Made by a program: the position numbers and the translations under genes
Shown: piece after piece, positions 7,584 to 16,377 of the stretch
Position numbering within the stretch: position 1 is the first letter of the stretch
Layout: each line of letters opens with the position of its first letter
Origin: Catalinimonas alkaloidigena
GTDB lineage: Bacteria > Bacteroidota > Bacteroidia > Cytophagales > Cyclobacteriaceae
Direction: 5' to 3'
Length of the DNA stretch: 64,000 bases
Assembly (NCBI RefSeq): GCF_029504655.1
Contig: NZ_JAQFIL010000001.1
Coordinates: forward strand, 6,971,001 to 7,035,000
The notes under the pieces: model-generated
Seen by the model: only the letters and a program-made list of their open reading frames with translations
Told to the model about the DNA's origin: nothing
Databases searched by the model: none

Positions 7584-8546
7584 ATGAGAGAAGCGGCCTT
7601 TGTCAAGCAAAATGAAAAGAAGTGGGAAGCACTGAGGGAGGCAATGTCTTCGGGTAAAGGTACTTTGAAACCGGATGAATTGGCAGATTATTTTATTCAG
7701 CTTACAGATGATCTGGGCTATGCCAAGACCCATTACCCTCAAAGTAATACTACTGCTTATCTGAATAACCTGACCGCCAAAGTGCATCAGGCGATATACC
7801 GCAATAAGAAAGAAGAGCAGAGCCGCTTTGTGCGTTTCTGGAAAACAGAACTTCCCCAGATACTGTATCAGTCTCGCAAGCAGATGCTCTATTCATTCGT
7901 CATTTTTACCATTGCATGCCTGATAGGCGCTCTCTCGGCGGCCCATGATGATAGCTTTGTGCGCCTGATTCTGGGAGATAGTTATGTAAATATGACGCTG
8001 GAAAACATTGAGAATAATGACCCTATGGCGGTATATAAAAGTATGGGAAGAAGTGATATGTTTTTTGCTATTACAGTCAACAATATCAAAGTTTCCTTTA
8101 TGGCTTTTGTGGCGGGCATATTTCTTTCTATAGGTACTGGCTTTGTGCTTTTGCAGAATGGGATCATGCTGGGAGCTTTTCAGTATTTCTTTTATCAAAA
8201 GGGAGTATTACTCTCCTCTTTCCTCACCATATGGATTCATGGTACTATTGAGATATCTTCCATCATCATTGCCGGTGCCGCGGGTTTAGTGATTGGCAAT
8301 AGCATTTTATTTCCGGGTACTTACCCCCGTATGGAATCTTTCAAAAAAGGAGCCCGTAAGGGGATGAAAATTGTGGTAGGGCTGGTACCTTTATTCATTA
8401 TTGCAGGCTTTCTGGAATCGTTTGTGACCCGCCTCACGGATTGGCCCTGGCCTCTACGTCTGGGGATCATTTTAAGCTCTGCTTTCTTTGTCCTTTATTA
8501 TTTTGTCATATACCCCGCAAAACTACAGCAGCATGCAAGGCAGTAA
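7584..8546 (+). CDS. Stage II sporulation protein M-like membrane protein
   Basis: The ATG at 7584 yields MREAAFVKQNEKKW, the usual N-terminus in this family; an upstream GTG at 7548 would add 12 unlikely residues. The 320-residue protein has a soluble helical N-terminal region of about 90 residues followed by about five or six membrane segments (such as VSFMAFVAGIFLSIGTGFVL and GTIEISSIIIAGAAGLVIG), as in SpoIIM/DUF95 proteins. In non-sporulating Bacteroidota these accompany RDD and MoxR genes and their role is unknown. The gene overlaps the next one by 14 bases, so the two are translationally coupled. Confidence 0.85.
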   Translation: MREAAFVKQNEKKWEALREAMSSGKGTLKPDELADYFIQLTDDLGYAKTHYPQSNTTAYLNNLTAKVHQAIYRNKKEEQSRFVRFWKTELPQILYQSRKQMLYSFVIFTIACLIGALSAAHDDSFVRLILGDSYVNMTLENIENNDPMAVYKSMGRSDMFFAITVNNIKVSFMAFVAGIFLSIGTGFVLLQNGIMLGAFQYFFYQKGVLLSSFLTIWIHGTIEISSIIIAGAAGLVIGNSILFPGTYPRMESFKKGARKGMKIVVGLVPLFIIAGFLESFVTRLTDWPWPLRLGIILSSAFFVLYYFVIYPAKLQQHARQ

Positions 8547-9426
8547 GATCAAATTATATGAGCAGCGTGATTTTGGTGATAAGATCAACGCTACCTTTAC
8601 TTTTTTACGACAGAATTTTATTCCTCTGGGAAAAAGTCTGCTGTATATCGCCGGTCCGGTATTGATAGTGGTGGGGATTATTTCGGCCATTACTTCAATG
8701 AACATAGTTTTTAGCGATGGTGAGTTTTCAGAAGAAGAAGCCATATCTTTTCTGGGAGGGACCGGACTGGCCAATGTTATTGCTATTCTTTCGTCGGCTG
8801 TAGTAATCTCAGTAGTGTACAGCTATTTCTCATTATATACCGAGCGTGACGATTATGAAAACATTAGCGTAAGCGAAGTATGGACAAGGGTTAAAGGAAA
8901 TCTTTTGCCAATATTATTAAGCCTGATTGTGACAGCCATACTCATAATCATAGGCTTTGGCTTATTAATTATTCCTGGCTTCATATTGATGGCTGCGCTG
9001 TCATTCATCTTTATTTTACAGGTAAAAGAAAGGCTTAGCTTTGGCGAAGCCTTTTCCCGTAGCTTTAGCCTGGTCTCAAATCACTATTTAAGTACCATCG
9101 GCTTGATACTGGTGATGATAATACTTCAGGCCATCTTAGGCTCTATTCTTGGTATTCCGGTGATGCTCATGACGGGGCTTGGTACTTACTTTTCTACTTC
9201 GGCAGATTATGAAATTCAAAACAGCTCGGCAGTGATACAGGCATTATTCATCGTAGCACAGGTAGTAAGCACTATGGGGGCACAGTTTCTATATAGTATT
9301 ATTTTGGTGGCTATAGGTTACCAATACGGTAATCTGGTAGAGAAAAAAGAAGCGGCCGGCCTGATGGAAGATATTGACAGTCTGGGACAGCAAAAATCCC
9401 ACAACTCAGAAGAGGAAAGTTATTAA
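8533..9426 (+). CDS. Multi-pass membrane protein of the SpoIIM/MoxR cluster
   Basis: The ATG at 8533 (MQGSKIKLYEQRDFGDKINA) is preferred, as it gives a short overlap with spoIIM and a well-formed soluble start. About six hydrophobic segments follow, including SLLYIAGPVLIVVGIISAIT, LIVTAILIIIGFGLLIIPG and FLYSIILVAIGYQYG. The LIIPG-type turn and the later LSFGEAFSRSFSLVSNHY segment resemble the membrane domain found in glycerophosphodiesterase-type and DUF975-like proteins. No catalytic motif is visible. Genes of this kind usually follow SpoIIM homologues in Bacteroidota and are then followed by DUF4129, which here lies 4 kb away. Confidence 0.7.
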   Translation: MQGSKIKLYEQRDFGDKINATFTFLRQNFIPLGKSLLYIAGPVLIVVGIISAITSMNIVFSDGEFSEEEAISFLGGTGLANVIAILSSAVVISVVYSYFSLYTERDDYENISVSEVWTRVKGNLLPILLSLIVTAILIIIGFGLLIIPGFILMAALSFIFILQVKERLSFGEAFSRSFSLVSNHYLSTIGLILVMIILQAILGSILGIPVMLMTGLGTYFSTSADYEIQNSSAVIQALFIVAQVVSTMGAQFLYSIILVAIGYQYGNLVEKKEAAGLMEDIDSLGQQKSHNSEEESY

Positions 9427-9440
9427 CAATAGAAAATGAA

Positions 9441-9475
9441 AATGGCCAGGAAGTCAAACCCGGCCATTCTTATTT
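9441..9475. terminator. Bidirectional terminator between convergent genes
   Basis: AATGGCC (9441-9447) pairs with GGCCATT (9462-9468), with two further GG/CC pairs inside after one mismatch. T-rich sequence follows on the plus side. It separates the membrane-protein gene from the convergent Gfo/Idh gene. Confidence 0.6.
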
Positions 9476-9492
9476 ATGAACCTTTCAGTAAT

Positions 9493-10638
9493 TTAAAGCT
9501 TTACCCATGCCTGCTTTTTATCGCTTTCTACAATGGCATCGCATAGGCTCAACTCGCGTAAACCGTGAGCGAAGGTAGCGTACTTGTCCTCCACATGTTT
9601 TCCTTCACGAATAGCTGCATAAACCTCCTTAAACATCTGTTTAGAAGTATCCGGGAAGCCCTCATTATGTCCGCCGGGAAAAGAAATAGTCTGAGCAGCA
9701 CTTTCATGTACCAAAGCGGGATCTCTTAAGAGTGACTGATTGGCGGTGTCGCGTTTACCAATCCATAGTTCATTAGGAGACTCAGAGCACCAGTGCATAG
9801 CCTGCTTAGAGCCAGAGAACTCCAGATTGATACGGTTTTTCCTTCCGGCAGCCACCTGGCTTACAGTTACTACTCCTCTGTTACCATTGTTAAAGCGTAG
9901 CATTACAGTAGCATAATCTTCTGTATTGATAGGAATATCCTGATAATCTTCAGGTTTCAGCATTTTTCCGGAGTAGGTTTCTACCGGCTTCAAAGGCTTC
10001 TTACGCGTCTTATGTACTGTGCTGAAGTCGGCCATTACTTCCAGTATTTCTAAGCCAGAAATGTACTCCACCAGGTCAAGCAAATGAGAGCCAATGTCGG
10101 CAATGGCTCTTGAGTCACCGGACATTTCCGGCTCCAGGCGCCAGTTATAGTCAGTAGCGTAATAAAGCCAGTCTTGCAGGTATGTTCCTATGACAGAAAA
10201 AACTTCTCCCAGTTCTCCACTCTCACGTATAGCTTTCATCTCTTTGACTAAAGGATAAAAACGTAGGTTGAAATGTACAGCATTTACCAGCCCTTTTGAC
10301 TTGGCTAGCGCTACTAACTCTTCGGCTTGTGGCACTGTAGTAGCGAGAGGTTTCTCACAAACCACATGCTTGCCTGCTTCCAGCGTCTTTTTGGCCATTT
10401 CATAGTGAAGATGATTAGGCGTACAGATGTGTACTGCCTGTATGCCTTCATGATTAAGCAATTCGTCAAAATTGCCATATGCATGTGCTATCCCCAGCGA
10501 TGTGGCTTTGGCCTGGGCTATTTCGAGGGTGAAGTCACTGACTGCGACTACTTCCAGATTAGGGATTCTCCGTAGTGCCTCAATATGGGCAGGGCCAATA
10601 AAACCTAATCCTGCTACGCCAATCTTAATTTTTTGCAT
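9493..10638 (-). CDS. Gfo/Idh/MocA family oxidoreductase
   Basis: A 381-residue NAD(P)-dependent sugar or polyol dehydrogenase. The Rossmann motif VAGLGFIGPAHIEAL is at residues 8-22, the conserved EKPLATT near residue 95 provides the catalytic Lys, and the C-terminal alpha/beta domain contains DIGSHLLDLVEYISG with the conserved Asp and His. It is the last gene of the operon that starts with the GntR regulator and lies 58 bases after the PfkB gene. It probably oxidises a sugar handled by the same pathway. The substrate cannot be read from the sequence. Confidence 0.85.
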   Translation of the reverse strand: MQKIKIGVAGLGFIGPAHIEALRRIPNLEVVAVSDFTLEIAQAKATSLGIAHAYGNFDELLNHEGIQAVHICTPNHLHYEMAKKTLEAGKHVVCEKPLATTVPQAEELVALAKSKGLVNAVHFNLRFYPLVKEMKAIRESGELGEVFSVIGTYLQDWLYYATDYNWRLEPEMSGDSRAIADIGSHLLDLVEYISGLEILEVMADFSTVHKTRKKPLKPVETYSGKMLKPEDYQDIPINTEDYATVMLRFNNGNRGVVTVSQVAAGRKNRINLEFSGSKQAMHWCSESPNELWIGKRDTANQSLLRDPALVHESAAQTISFPGGHNEGFPDTSKQMFKEVYAAIREGKHVEDKYATFAHGLRELSLCDAIVESDKKQAWVKL

Positions 10639-10696
10639 GTTTTAATAGGTTGGTTATTCTAAACTTATAGCGCCGATATTAATATTTTTTATTGAT

Positions 10697-11830
10697 TTAC
10701 GCTAATGCAGCCTTCCATTCTTCCAGGTAGGCTAACAGGCGAGAGCGGCTTGGGCTTTGTCCATCCCGTACATAAGCACCAGAGGTAGCCATGCCCAGTA
10801 GTGTAGCTGCCTGTAGACTACTGCCTGCCAGCAGGGCGAGGCAAAACCCGGCATTTAGATTGTCTCCACCCCCGGTAGAAATAAGTAGTTTTTGGGCCAA
10901 CTTGCCGGGAACTTCATAAAGGCCTTCTTTTGTGACAATCACAGAACGGTCAAGGGGATGCACCAAAAGACAGTCTATCCGCAACTTCTCAAAAATGAAA
11001 GAGCAGATTTCATTTAGTTGAAGCGCTGTAGGCATTGTTTCACTCCCCTCCTGCTGAAAAAGTACCTGTGCCAGGCGATAAGCTTCATTTTCGTTGAGTC
11101 CTAAGGTAACATTACCATATTGGCGGTAAGCCTGCATCGTACTGATTATCCTGCCAATCTCCGATTCAGACTTTTTAGTAGGGTCAGCCAGGTCAAAGAA
11201 AAATTGCCTGTTTTGCCCATGGCTAAGTTTAGGAAGAATTTCATGAAGTATGCCCTGCCATATGTCGGTAGCCCGAGGCAGATTACACCAGTCTACCAAG
11301 GCAATGATGCTACAGTCTTTCATAAAGCGTAGCAACTGCTCCGCACTGTATATTTCCTTTACATACGACCAGTCAAGTTGGCTAAAGGCACTTACCTCGG
11401 ATAGAATAAGTTTACCATCGTCAAATTCCAGCGCGTTGGTTTCAGCAGGCTTACCCAGTGAAAGTAGCGTGCAGTGATCAGACATGGATTGAAAAACCGG
11501 GTGAATAGTATCCTCTCCAAAGCTTCCCAGGCAATAATTAGGGATGCCCAATGTACCCAGGGCATGTGCCATGATAGGCGCATTGCCTCCTGGCTTAACG
11601 GTCTGGTTTACCAATTCCAATTGAGCACTTTTACCTGCAGCCAGGCTAATACGGGATGCAAGCTCAGGAATAGTAGAAAAATAGCTGTTTTGTTCTTCTT
11701 CCTGGGTCTGTACTACCTTCTGAATTCTGTCTATATAGCCATCCAGCCCCACAAATACTTGTTTATCCTTAGGAGGAGTAAAGCTTGCCAGCAAATGGAG
11801 AAGCTCGTCAATGAGGGGCAGCGGGTCCAT
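10697..11830 (-). CDS. PfkB family carbohydrate kinase
   Basis: The 377-residue protein starts with FVGLDGYIDRI and has GGNAPIMAHALGTLGIPNYC as the N-terminal substrate site. Near residue 320 the ribokinase anion-hole signature DTxGAGD is replaced by STGGGDNLNAGFCLALLAG; the catalytic Asp is kept. This class is longer and more divergent than ribokinase or fructokinase. The gene starts 6 bases after deoC ends. A kinase paired with a deoxyribose-phosphate aldolase suggests phosphorylation of a deoxysugar that the aldolase then cleaves, as in the DeoK-DeoC route, but the sugar is not proven. Confidence 0.8.
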   Translation of the reverse strand: MDPLPLIDELLHLLASFTPPKDKQVFVGLDGYIDRIQKVVQTQEEEQNSYFSTIPELASRISLAAGKSAQLELVNQTVKPGGNAPIMAHALGTLGIPNYCLGSFGEDTIHPVFQSMSDHCTLLSLGKPAETNALEFDDGKLILSEVSAFSQLDWSYVKEIYSAEQLLRFMKDCSIIALVDWCNLPRATDIWQGILHEILPKLSHGQNRQFFFDLADPTKKSESEIGRIISTMQAYRQYGNVTLGLNENEAYRLAQVLFQQEGSETMPTALQLNEICSFIFEKLRIDCLLVHPLDRSVIVTKEGLYEVPGKLAQKLLISTGGGDNLNAGFCLALLAGSSLQAATLLGMATSGAYVRDGQSPSRSRLLAYLEEWKAALA

Positions 11831-11836
11831 AGAAGG

Positions 11837-12598
11837 TCAATAACCGGGAGTAGTACCAAATTTACGAGGAGCTTCTTTCTCACCATCATCACCAAAGCGT
11901 TTACGTGCTTCATCTAGTATGGCTGCGGTGGCGGTAGCACCAATTCGGCTCACGCCCCATTCTCTTACTCTGAGCAGGTCATCCAGTGTACGAACCCCTC
12001 CGGCTGCTTTTACCTGAATTTCATCGGCAGTGTGCTTACGCATCAGCTTCAGGTCATGTTCAGTGGCACCCTGATAGCTGTACTTTCCATCCTCTCCTTT
12101 AACAAAACCATAGCCAGTAGAGGTTTTTACAAAATCTACTTTCAGCGCGCTACAAATTTCGCAAAGCTTGATCTTGAATTTATCTTCGGGGAGAAAATCA
12201 TTTTCAAAAATAACTTTAAGAGTCGCCCCATGCTTATGGGTAGCATCATTAACAGCTTTGATTTCACTTGTCACGTAGTCCCAGTCTTCGCCCAGCACTT
12301 TGCCGATATTGACCACCATATCTATCTCTACCGCGCCCGCCTTGCATGCCTGCTCGGTCTCGAAGACTTTGACCTCTACAGTAGAATTGCCCTGGGGAAA
12401 TCCAATAACCGTACCTACCAGTACATCTGAGCCTTTGAGCTCTTCTACTGCCAGAGGGATAGCATAGGGCTTAATACATACAGAAGCCGCATTGTATTCC
12501 CTGGCCAGCCGACACCCCTCTCTGAGGATCGCATCATCCATAGTAGGATGAAGCAGAGAGTGGTCAATCATTTTCGCAAGTTCAGTGATTTTGTCCAT
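11837..12598 (-). CDS. deoC: Deoxyribose-phosphate aldolase
   Basis: The 253-residue class I aldolase matches DeoC along its whole length. The start MDKITELAKMIDHSLLHP is typical, KVIFENDFL near residue 145 contains a core strand, and DFVKTSTGYG near residue 175 carries the Schiff-base lysine. A later lysine in VKAAGGVRTLDD completes the active site. The enzyme splits 2-deoxyribose-5-phosphate into glyceraldehyde-3-phosphate and acetaldehyde in the cytoplasm. It sits between the GntR regulator (28 bases upstream) and the PfkB kinase (6 bases downstream), so its supply is probably coupled to a sugar kinase rather than to nucleoside breakdown, since no phosphorylase or phosphopentomutase is nearby. 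Confidence 0.92.
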   Translation of the reverse strand: MDKITELAKMIDHSLLHPTMDDAILREGCRLAREYNAASVCIKPYAIPLAVEELKGSDVLVGTVIGFPQGNSTVEVKVFETEQACKAGAVEIDMVVNIGKVLGEDWDYVTSEIKAVNDATHKHGATLKVIFENDFLPEDKFKIKLCEICSALKVDFVKTSTGYGFVKGEDGKYSYQGATEHDLKLMRKHTADEIQVKAAGGVRTLDDLLRVREWGVSRIGATATAAILDEARKRFGDDGEKEAPRKFGTTPGY

Positions 12599-12626
12599 AA
12601 TTATGGGGTAAAAAATATTAATGTTA

Positions 12627-13337
12627 TCATTCTATAAAACTACTGATGGCATAGTGCTCAGTATTGCAGTAAAGAGAACTGTAAACATAGAAACCTGGCC
12701 TGTCAGTAGCGTATTTGCGATTGATCTTCAGCAAAGGATTTTCAGCCTGCGTTTTCAGGTGTGCCGCCATTTCCACACTTGCTTTGATGGCGCTGATGTA
12801 CTGCTCTACACTGACTATACTGAGTTGATAATGCGTCATTAAGGTTTTAAAGAGGGAGTCTTCAACCCAGCCTTTATCCAAAAAATCAGGCAAAACATCG
12901 GGCAGGTAAGTATACTCAAGCATTACCGGCTGCCCGTCTACTTTACGCAGTCTTTCCAAAACCACACATCCCCGCTTTTTTTCAGAGTGGCTCAGCTCAA
13001 AAAAAAAGCTTTTGCCCCAGCGGCTTTTATAGGGTGAGCGCAGGAAATGTGAAGATGCCTGATGATCACTGGCACCTACAACTTCAGAAAATCCCCTAAA
13101 CGACAAGAGGGCCAATCTGTTTTCCTTCTTCTCCACAATACTTCCTTTGCCCTGTTGCTTACGTATCAGTCCATCTTTTTCCAGCTCTTTTAATGCCTGA
13201 CGAACCATGGACCGGGTGATTTGATGTTGCAGGCTCAGCTGGTTTTCAGAAGGAAGCAGGCTGCCTTCTGAAAACTTTCCGGTGATAATCTGCTCCTTTA
13301 GCAGCGCATGGAGTTGCAAGTATCGGGGTATGCTCAT
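12627..13337 (-). CDS. GntR family regulator, HutC subfamily
   Basis: The N-terminal winged helix (about residues 1-70) contains PRYLQLHALLKEQIITGKF, LLPSENQLSLQHQITRSMVR and KDGLIRKQQGKGSIV, the typical GntR pattern. The remaining 165 residues are a UTRA ligand domain (VLERLRKVDGQPVMLEYTYL). UTRA domains bind sugar phosphates, histidine derivatives or fatty acids. The protein is first in a minus-strand operon with deoC, pfkB and gfo/idh, so it probably controls these genes with a phosphorylated sugar as inducer. A perfect 20-base palindrome of HutC type lies 26 bases upstream of its start, which supports autoregulation. Confidence 0.88.
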   Translation of the reverse strand: MSIPRYLQLHALLKEQIITGKFSEGSLLPSENQLSLQHQITRSMVRQALKELEKDGLIRKQQGKGSIVEKKENRLALLSFRGFSEVVGASDHQASSHFLRSPYKSRWGKSFFFELSHSEKKRGCVVLERLRKVDGQPVMLEYTYLPDVLPDFLDKGWVEDSLFKTLMTHYQLSIVSVEQYISAIKASVEMAAHLKTQAENPLLKINRKYATDRPGFYVYSSLYCNTEHYAISSFIE

Positions 13338-13362
13338 AGCGTGTCATACAAATTTAAAAATC

Positions 13363-13382
13363 CAACTTGTATATACAAGTTG
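13363..13382. promoter_or_regulatory. GntR/HutC-type operator, 20-base perfect palindrome
   Basis: CAACTTGTAT followed by its exact reverse complement ATACAAGTTG. The core TGTA-TA-TACA is the known HutC-subfamily consensus. Its position 26 bases upstream of the GntR start fits repression of the sugar operon. Confidence 0.75.
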
Positions 13383-13446
13383 TGAGGCTTACTATTTATG
13401 CGAGCTGCTGTAAGCTTTTCCTGTGAAAAAAATTGTGATAAGCTCT

Positions 13447-13462
13447 CAATTTGTACAAATTG
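13447..13462. promoter_or_regulatory. Second palindrome with the same half-site
   Basis: CAATTTGTACAAATTG is a perfect 16-base palindrome. Its half CAATTTGTA differs from the operator half CAACTTGTA at one base, but here the two TGTA/TACA halves overlap by two bases. It lies 82 bases (centre to centre) from the first operator and 48 bases before the DUF4129 start, so it could be an auxiliary site or could act on the MoxR-cluster promoter. Confidence 0.45.
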
Positions 13463-13509
13463 GCAGGAAGTAGACTGGGAGTCGTAAACAGTTTTTAATA
13501 CCAAAAAGC

Positions 13510-14250
13510 GTGCTGTCAAAAAAAGTATATTTAAGTGTGCTGATGCTCTTCCTCAGCACTTATGCAGTTGCACAGGAAAGGGTACCGGATAAGGTGTACG
13601 ATTTCAATGAGGCATTGATGCAGGAAGCAAATGGTAGAGACATACCTTCCAGGCTGATAGAACAATACCGCGCGGATGGAGACTTTAATTACCGCTATGG
13701 CTATCAACAAAGCATAAGTATTTGGCAGCAACTCTGGCAATGGATACTCCAGCAATTGGGAAAACTGTTTGGAGAAGTAAATTTTAGTTTTCCAGTAGGC
13801 TGGGCACTATATATTTTTTGCGCGTTCATGATCATTTTCGCAGTACTAAAGTTATCCGGAGTAAGTGTTTCTGGACTTTTCACCAGAGAGAAGCAGCTGA
13901 GCAATATGCAGGTACAGGATATGCTGGAAGAGGATATCCATGAACTGAATTTTGAAGAAGAGATCAGCAAAGCCCGGCAGGCAGCAGACTTTCGGAGAGC
14001 CATACGACTCCTGTATATCTACACCCTCAAAAAACTTGCAGACAGTGAGCTGATTGTGTGGCATCCCGGAAAGACAAATGCGGATTATCAAAGTGAATTA
14101 ATGCAGGAGAACATAAAGCCGGGTTTTCGCAGACTGAGCATTTATTATGAATATGCCTGGTATGGAGAGTTTCCGGTAGATGCGGCGCTTTACGAAAAAG
14201 TGAACAGCCTGCACCAAGCTATTGATCATCAACGGGCAGTGAGCACATGA
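13510..14250 (+). CDS. DUF4129 domain protein of MoxR cluster
   Basis: The GTG at 13510 is the likely start: it gives a signal peptide with a basic n-region (MLSKKVYLSVLMLFLSTYAVAQ), and no ATG lies between it and the upstream in-frame stop. The first internal ATG would remove the basic residues. A membrane segment is at about residues 95-117 (GWALYIFCAFMIIFAVLKLS), and the cytoplasmic DUF4129 domain follows, with FRRAIRLLYIYTLKKLADSE and YYEYAWYGEFP. Families with this domain accompany MoxR ATPases; some are fused to transglutaminase domains, which this one lacks. It overlaps the next gene by four bases (ATGA). Confidence 0.8.
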   Translation: MLSKKVYLSVLMLFLSTYAVAQERVPDKVYDFNEALMQEANGRDIPSRLIEQYRADGDFNYRYGYQQSISIWQQLWQWILQQLGKLFGEVNFSFPVGWALYIFCAFMIIFAVLKLSGVSVSGLFTREKQLSNMQVQDMLEEDIHELNFEEEISKARQAADFRRAIRLLYIYTLKKLADSELIVWHPGKTNADYQSELMQENIKPGFRRLSIYYEYAWYGEFPVDAALYEKVNSLHQAIDHQRAVST

Positions 14251-15386
14251 GGAAAGAATGGAAATATTATCTCATCCTGGGAAGCGCTCTCTTGCTCTTG
14301 ATTTTGCTAGAGTTGCTGGCCCCTACGCCTGCCGACTGGACCTTTAGTCTGCATCATAAGCACAAAAGTCCTTACGGAACATACATTTTATTTGAAAACC
14401 TTTCTTACCTGTTTCCCGAACAGGCTGTTAGTACAGTTTATCGTAGTTTATATGAACTACAGGATCAGGCTTATGAGCAGGAAAATATACTGATCTTTGC
14501 TGCAGACTTCTCTCCTGATGCGCAGGATGCAAAAGTTTTATGGAATATAGTGGATAAGGGAGGGTCCGTGTTTGCTGCTGCCCGTACATTTGGGGGTAAG
14601 CTGGCAGATACTTTGAAATTAGAAACAGATACCCGGCTACAAGAGGGTATTGTACAGGAAGAAGACACGTTGGAGATACGGGAGAGCCTCTATTATTTTT
14701 CTGCATATGACTCTTTACGCATGGAAGTATTGGCACAAAACGAAAGTGGTGATCCGGTATTACTTCGCTTCAATAAAGGAGAAGGGGCATTATTGCTCAG
14801 CAGTGTGCCACAAGCGTATACCAACTACTTTATGCTGGAAGGCGAACTTTATCAGGAAGCAGTCCGCTCCCTAAGTTTTCTGCCGCTCAGGGATGTGCTA
14901 TGGAATGAATATTATCATCTGGGAAGAATGGAGCCTGCTACACCGCTGCGTTTTTTGCTCAGTGTGCCAGCTTTACGCTGGGCAGTATACCTGAGCTTGG
15001 CAGGCTTGCTACTGTTCATGATTTTTGAGTCAAAACGGAGACAACGAGCTGTGCCGGTGCTTTTGCCCCCCAGTAATACAACATTAGATTTTGTGCAGAC
15101 AGTAAGCAACCTCTTTATGCAGGGTAGCAATCATCAGGAGATGGCGAGGAAGAAAATCATTTATTTACGCGAATATTTACTGAGCAGATTCCGGCTGGAG
15201 GGTGAGTGGCAGGATCAAAATTTTAGAGAGCGGGTAGCTCATAAAACAGCCAAAGACAAAGGAGAAGTAGACAAAACGTTTGACTTCATCCTCACTTTGC
15301 AAAATAAGCAACAGATTTCTTCAAAAGAACTTTTAGTATTGAACCAAAATATTGACAGCTTCTACTCGCAGGAAGCAATAATCTGA
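14247..15386 (+). CDS. DUF4350 domain membrane protein
   Basis: The 379-residue protein has an N-terminal membrane helix (YYLILGSALLLLILLELLA) and a periplasmic region with the DUF4350 pattern, including SPYGTYILFENLSYLFP and a GGSVFAAARTFGG segment. A second membrane helix is near residue 245 (AVYLSLAGLLLFMIFE), followed by a cytoplasmic tail. The fold is related to the glutamine-amidotransferase-like domains found beside MoxR and DUF58 genes, with no catalytic Cys visible. It overlaps the DUF4129 gene and ends 4 bases before moxR, so the four genes form one transcript. Confidence 0.8.
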   Translation: MRKEWKYYLILGSALLLLILLELLAPTPADWTFSLHHKHKSPYGTYILFENLSYLFPEQAVSTVYRSLYELQDQAYEQENILIFAADFSPDAQDAKVLWNIVDKGGSVFAAARTFGGKLADTLKLETDTRLQEGIVQEEDTLEIRESLYYFSAYDSLRMEVLAQNESGDPVLLRFNKGEGALLLSSVPQAYTNYFMLEGELYQEAVRSLSFLPLRDVLWNEYYHLGRMEPATPLRFLLSVPALRWAVYLSLAGLLLFMIFESKRRQRAVPVLLPPSNTTLDFVQTVSNLFMQGSNHQEMARKKIIYLREYLLSRFRLEGEWQDQNFRERVAHKTAKDKGEVDKTFDFILTLQNKQQISSKELLVLNQNIDSFYSQEAII

Positions 15387-15390
15387 ATTT

Positions 15391-16377
15391 ATGGAACCTA
15401 AGGAAGAAAATACTTTTCAAAGCAGAGTGGATCTGAGCCAGCTGGCAGAAAGTGTGGAGCAGATCCGCAAAAATATCGGAGAGTGGATTGTGGGACAGGA
15501 ACGCATGGTAGACCTCATCATCACTGCTATGCTGGCTGATGGACACGTGCTGCTGGAAGGTGTGCCCGGTGTAGCCAAGACCCTTACTGCCAAGCTGGTA
15601 GCCAAAACTGTTTCTGTAGGGTTTTCCCGTATTCAGTTTACCCCTGACCTTATGCCTTCTGATGTGCTGGGCACCTCAGTCTTCAATGCAAAAACAACAG
15701 ACTTTGAATACCGTAAAGGCCCCGTCTTTTCAAACATCGTGCTGGTAGATGAGATTAACCGGGCTCCGGCCAAGACGCAGGCATCACTCTTTGAGGTGAT
15801 GGAAGAGCGGCAAATCACTACAGATCTTCATACTTTCCAAATGGAAGAGCCTTTTATGGTACTGGCCACCCAGAACCCTATAGAGCAGGAAGGGACTTAT
15901 CGTCTACCGGAAGCCCAACTAGACCGTTTTCTTCTCAAAATAGAAGTAGATTATCCTTCTTTGGATGAGGAAACCATGATGCTGGAGCGTTTTCACCGTC
16001 GCCATAATCGGCAGGATATTTCTACTGTTAAAGCAGTAATTAGTGCTGAACAACTTACTAACTATCGGGATAAGATTGGCGAAATTCATGTAGAAGATCA
16101 CCTGATCCGCTACATTGCCGCCATTGTCAACGAAAGCAGGCAGGCCAAAGCTTTGTACCTGGGAGCCTCTCCCCGCGCCTCTCTGGCGATCATGTCCACT
16201 GCCAAAGCCTATGCGGCCATTCACGGGCGAGATTTTGTAACGCCGGAAGATATCAAAACGATGGCCATTCCGGTGATGGTACATCGGGTGATCTTAACTC
16301 CCGAAGCGGAGATGGAAGGGCAGCGCGTACATGCGGTACTCAAACAAATGATTGATAAAGTAGAAGTACCGAGGTAG
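15391..16377 (+). CDS. MoxR family AAA+ ATPase
   Basis: A 328-residue ATPase of full family length. Walker A is LLEGVPGVAKT near residue 55, Walker B is LVDEINRAPAKTQ near residue 118, sensor 1 is LATQNPIEQEGTY, and an arginine-finger/lid region contains GASPRASLAIM. MoxR ATPases act as chaperones that insert cofactors or remodel partner proteins with VWA domains. DUF4129, DUF4350 and DUF58 proteins surround it here, and no separate VWA/Bat gene is within the window. The stop codon overlaps the start of the DUF58 gene by one base. Confidence 0.93.
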   Translation: MEPKEENTFQSRVDLSQLAESVEQIRKNIGEWIVGQERMVDLIITAMLADGHVLLEGVPGVAKTLTAKLVAKTVSVGFSRIQFTPDLMPSDVLGTSVFNAKTTDFEYRKGPVFSNIVLVDEINRAPAKTQASLFEVMEERQITTDLHTFQMEEPFMVLATQNPIEQEGTYRLPEAQLDRFLLKIEVDYPSLDEETMMLERFHRRHNRQDISTVKAVISAEQLTNYRDKIGEIHVEDHLIRYIAAIVNESRQAKALYLGASPRASLAIMSTAKAYAAIHGRDFVTPEDIKTMAIPVMVHRVILTPEAEMEGQRVHAVLKQMIDKVEVPR

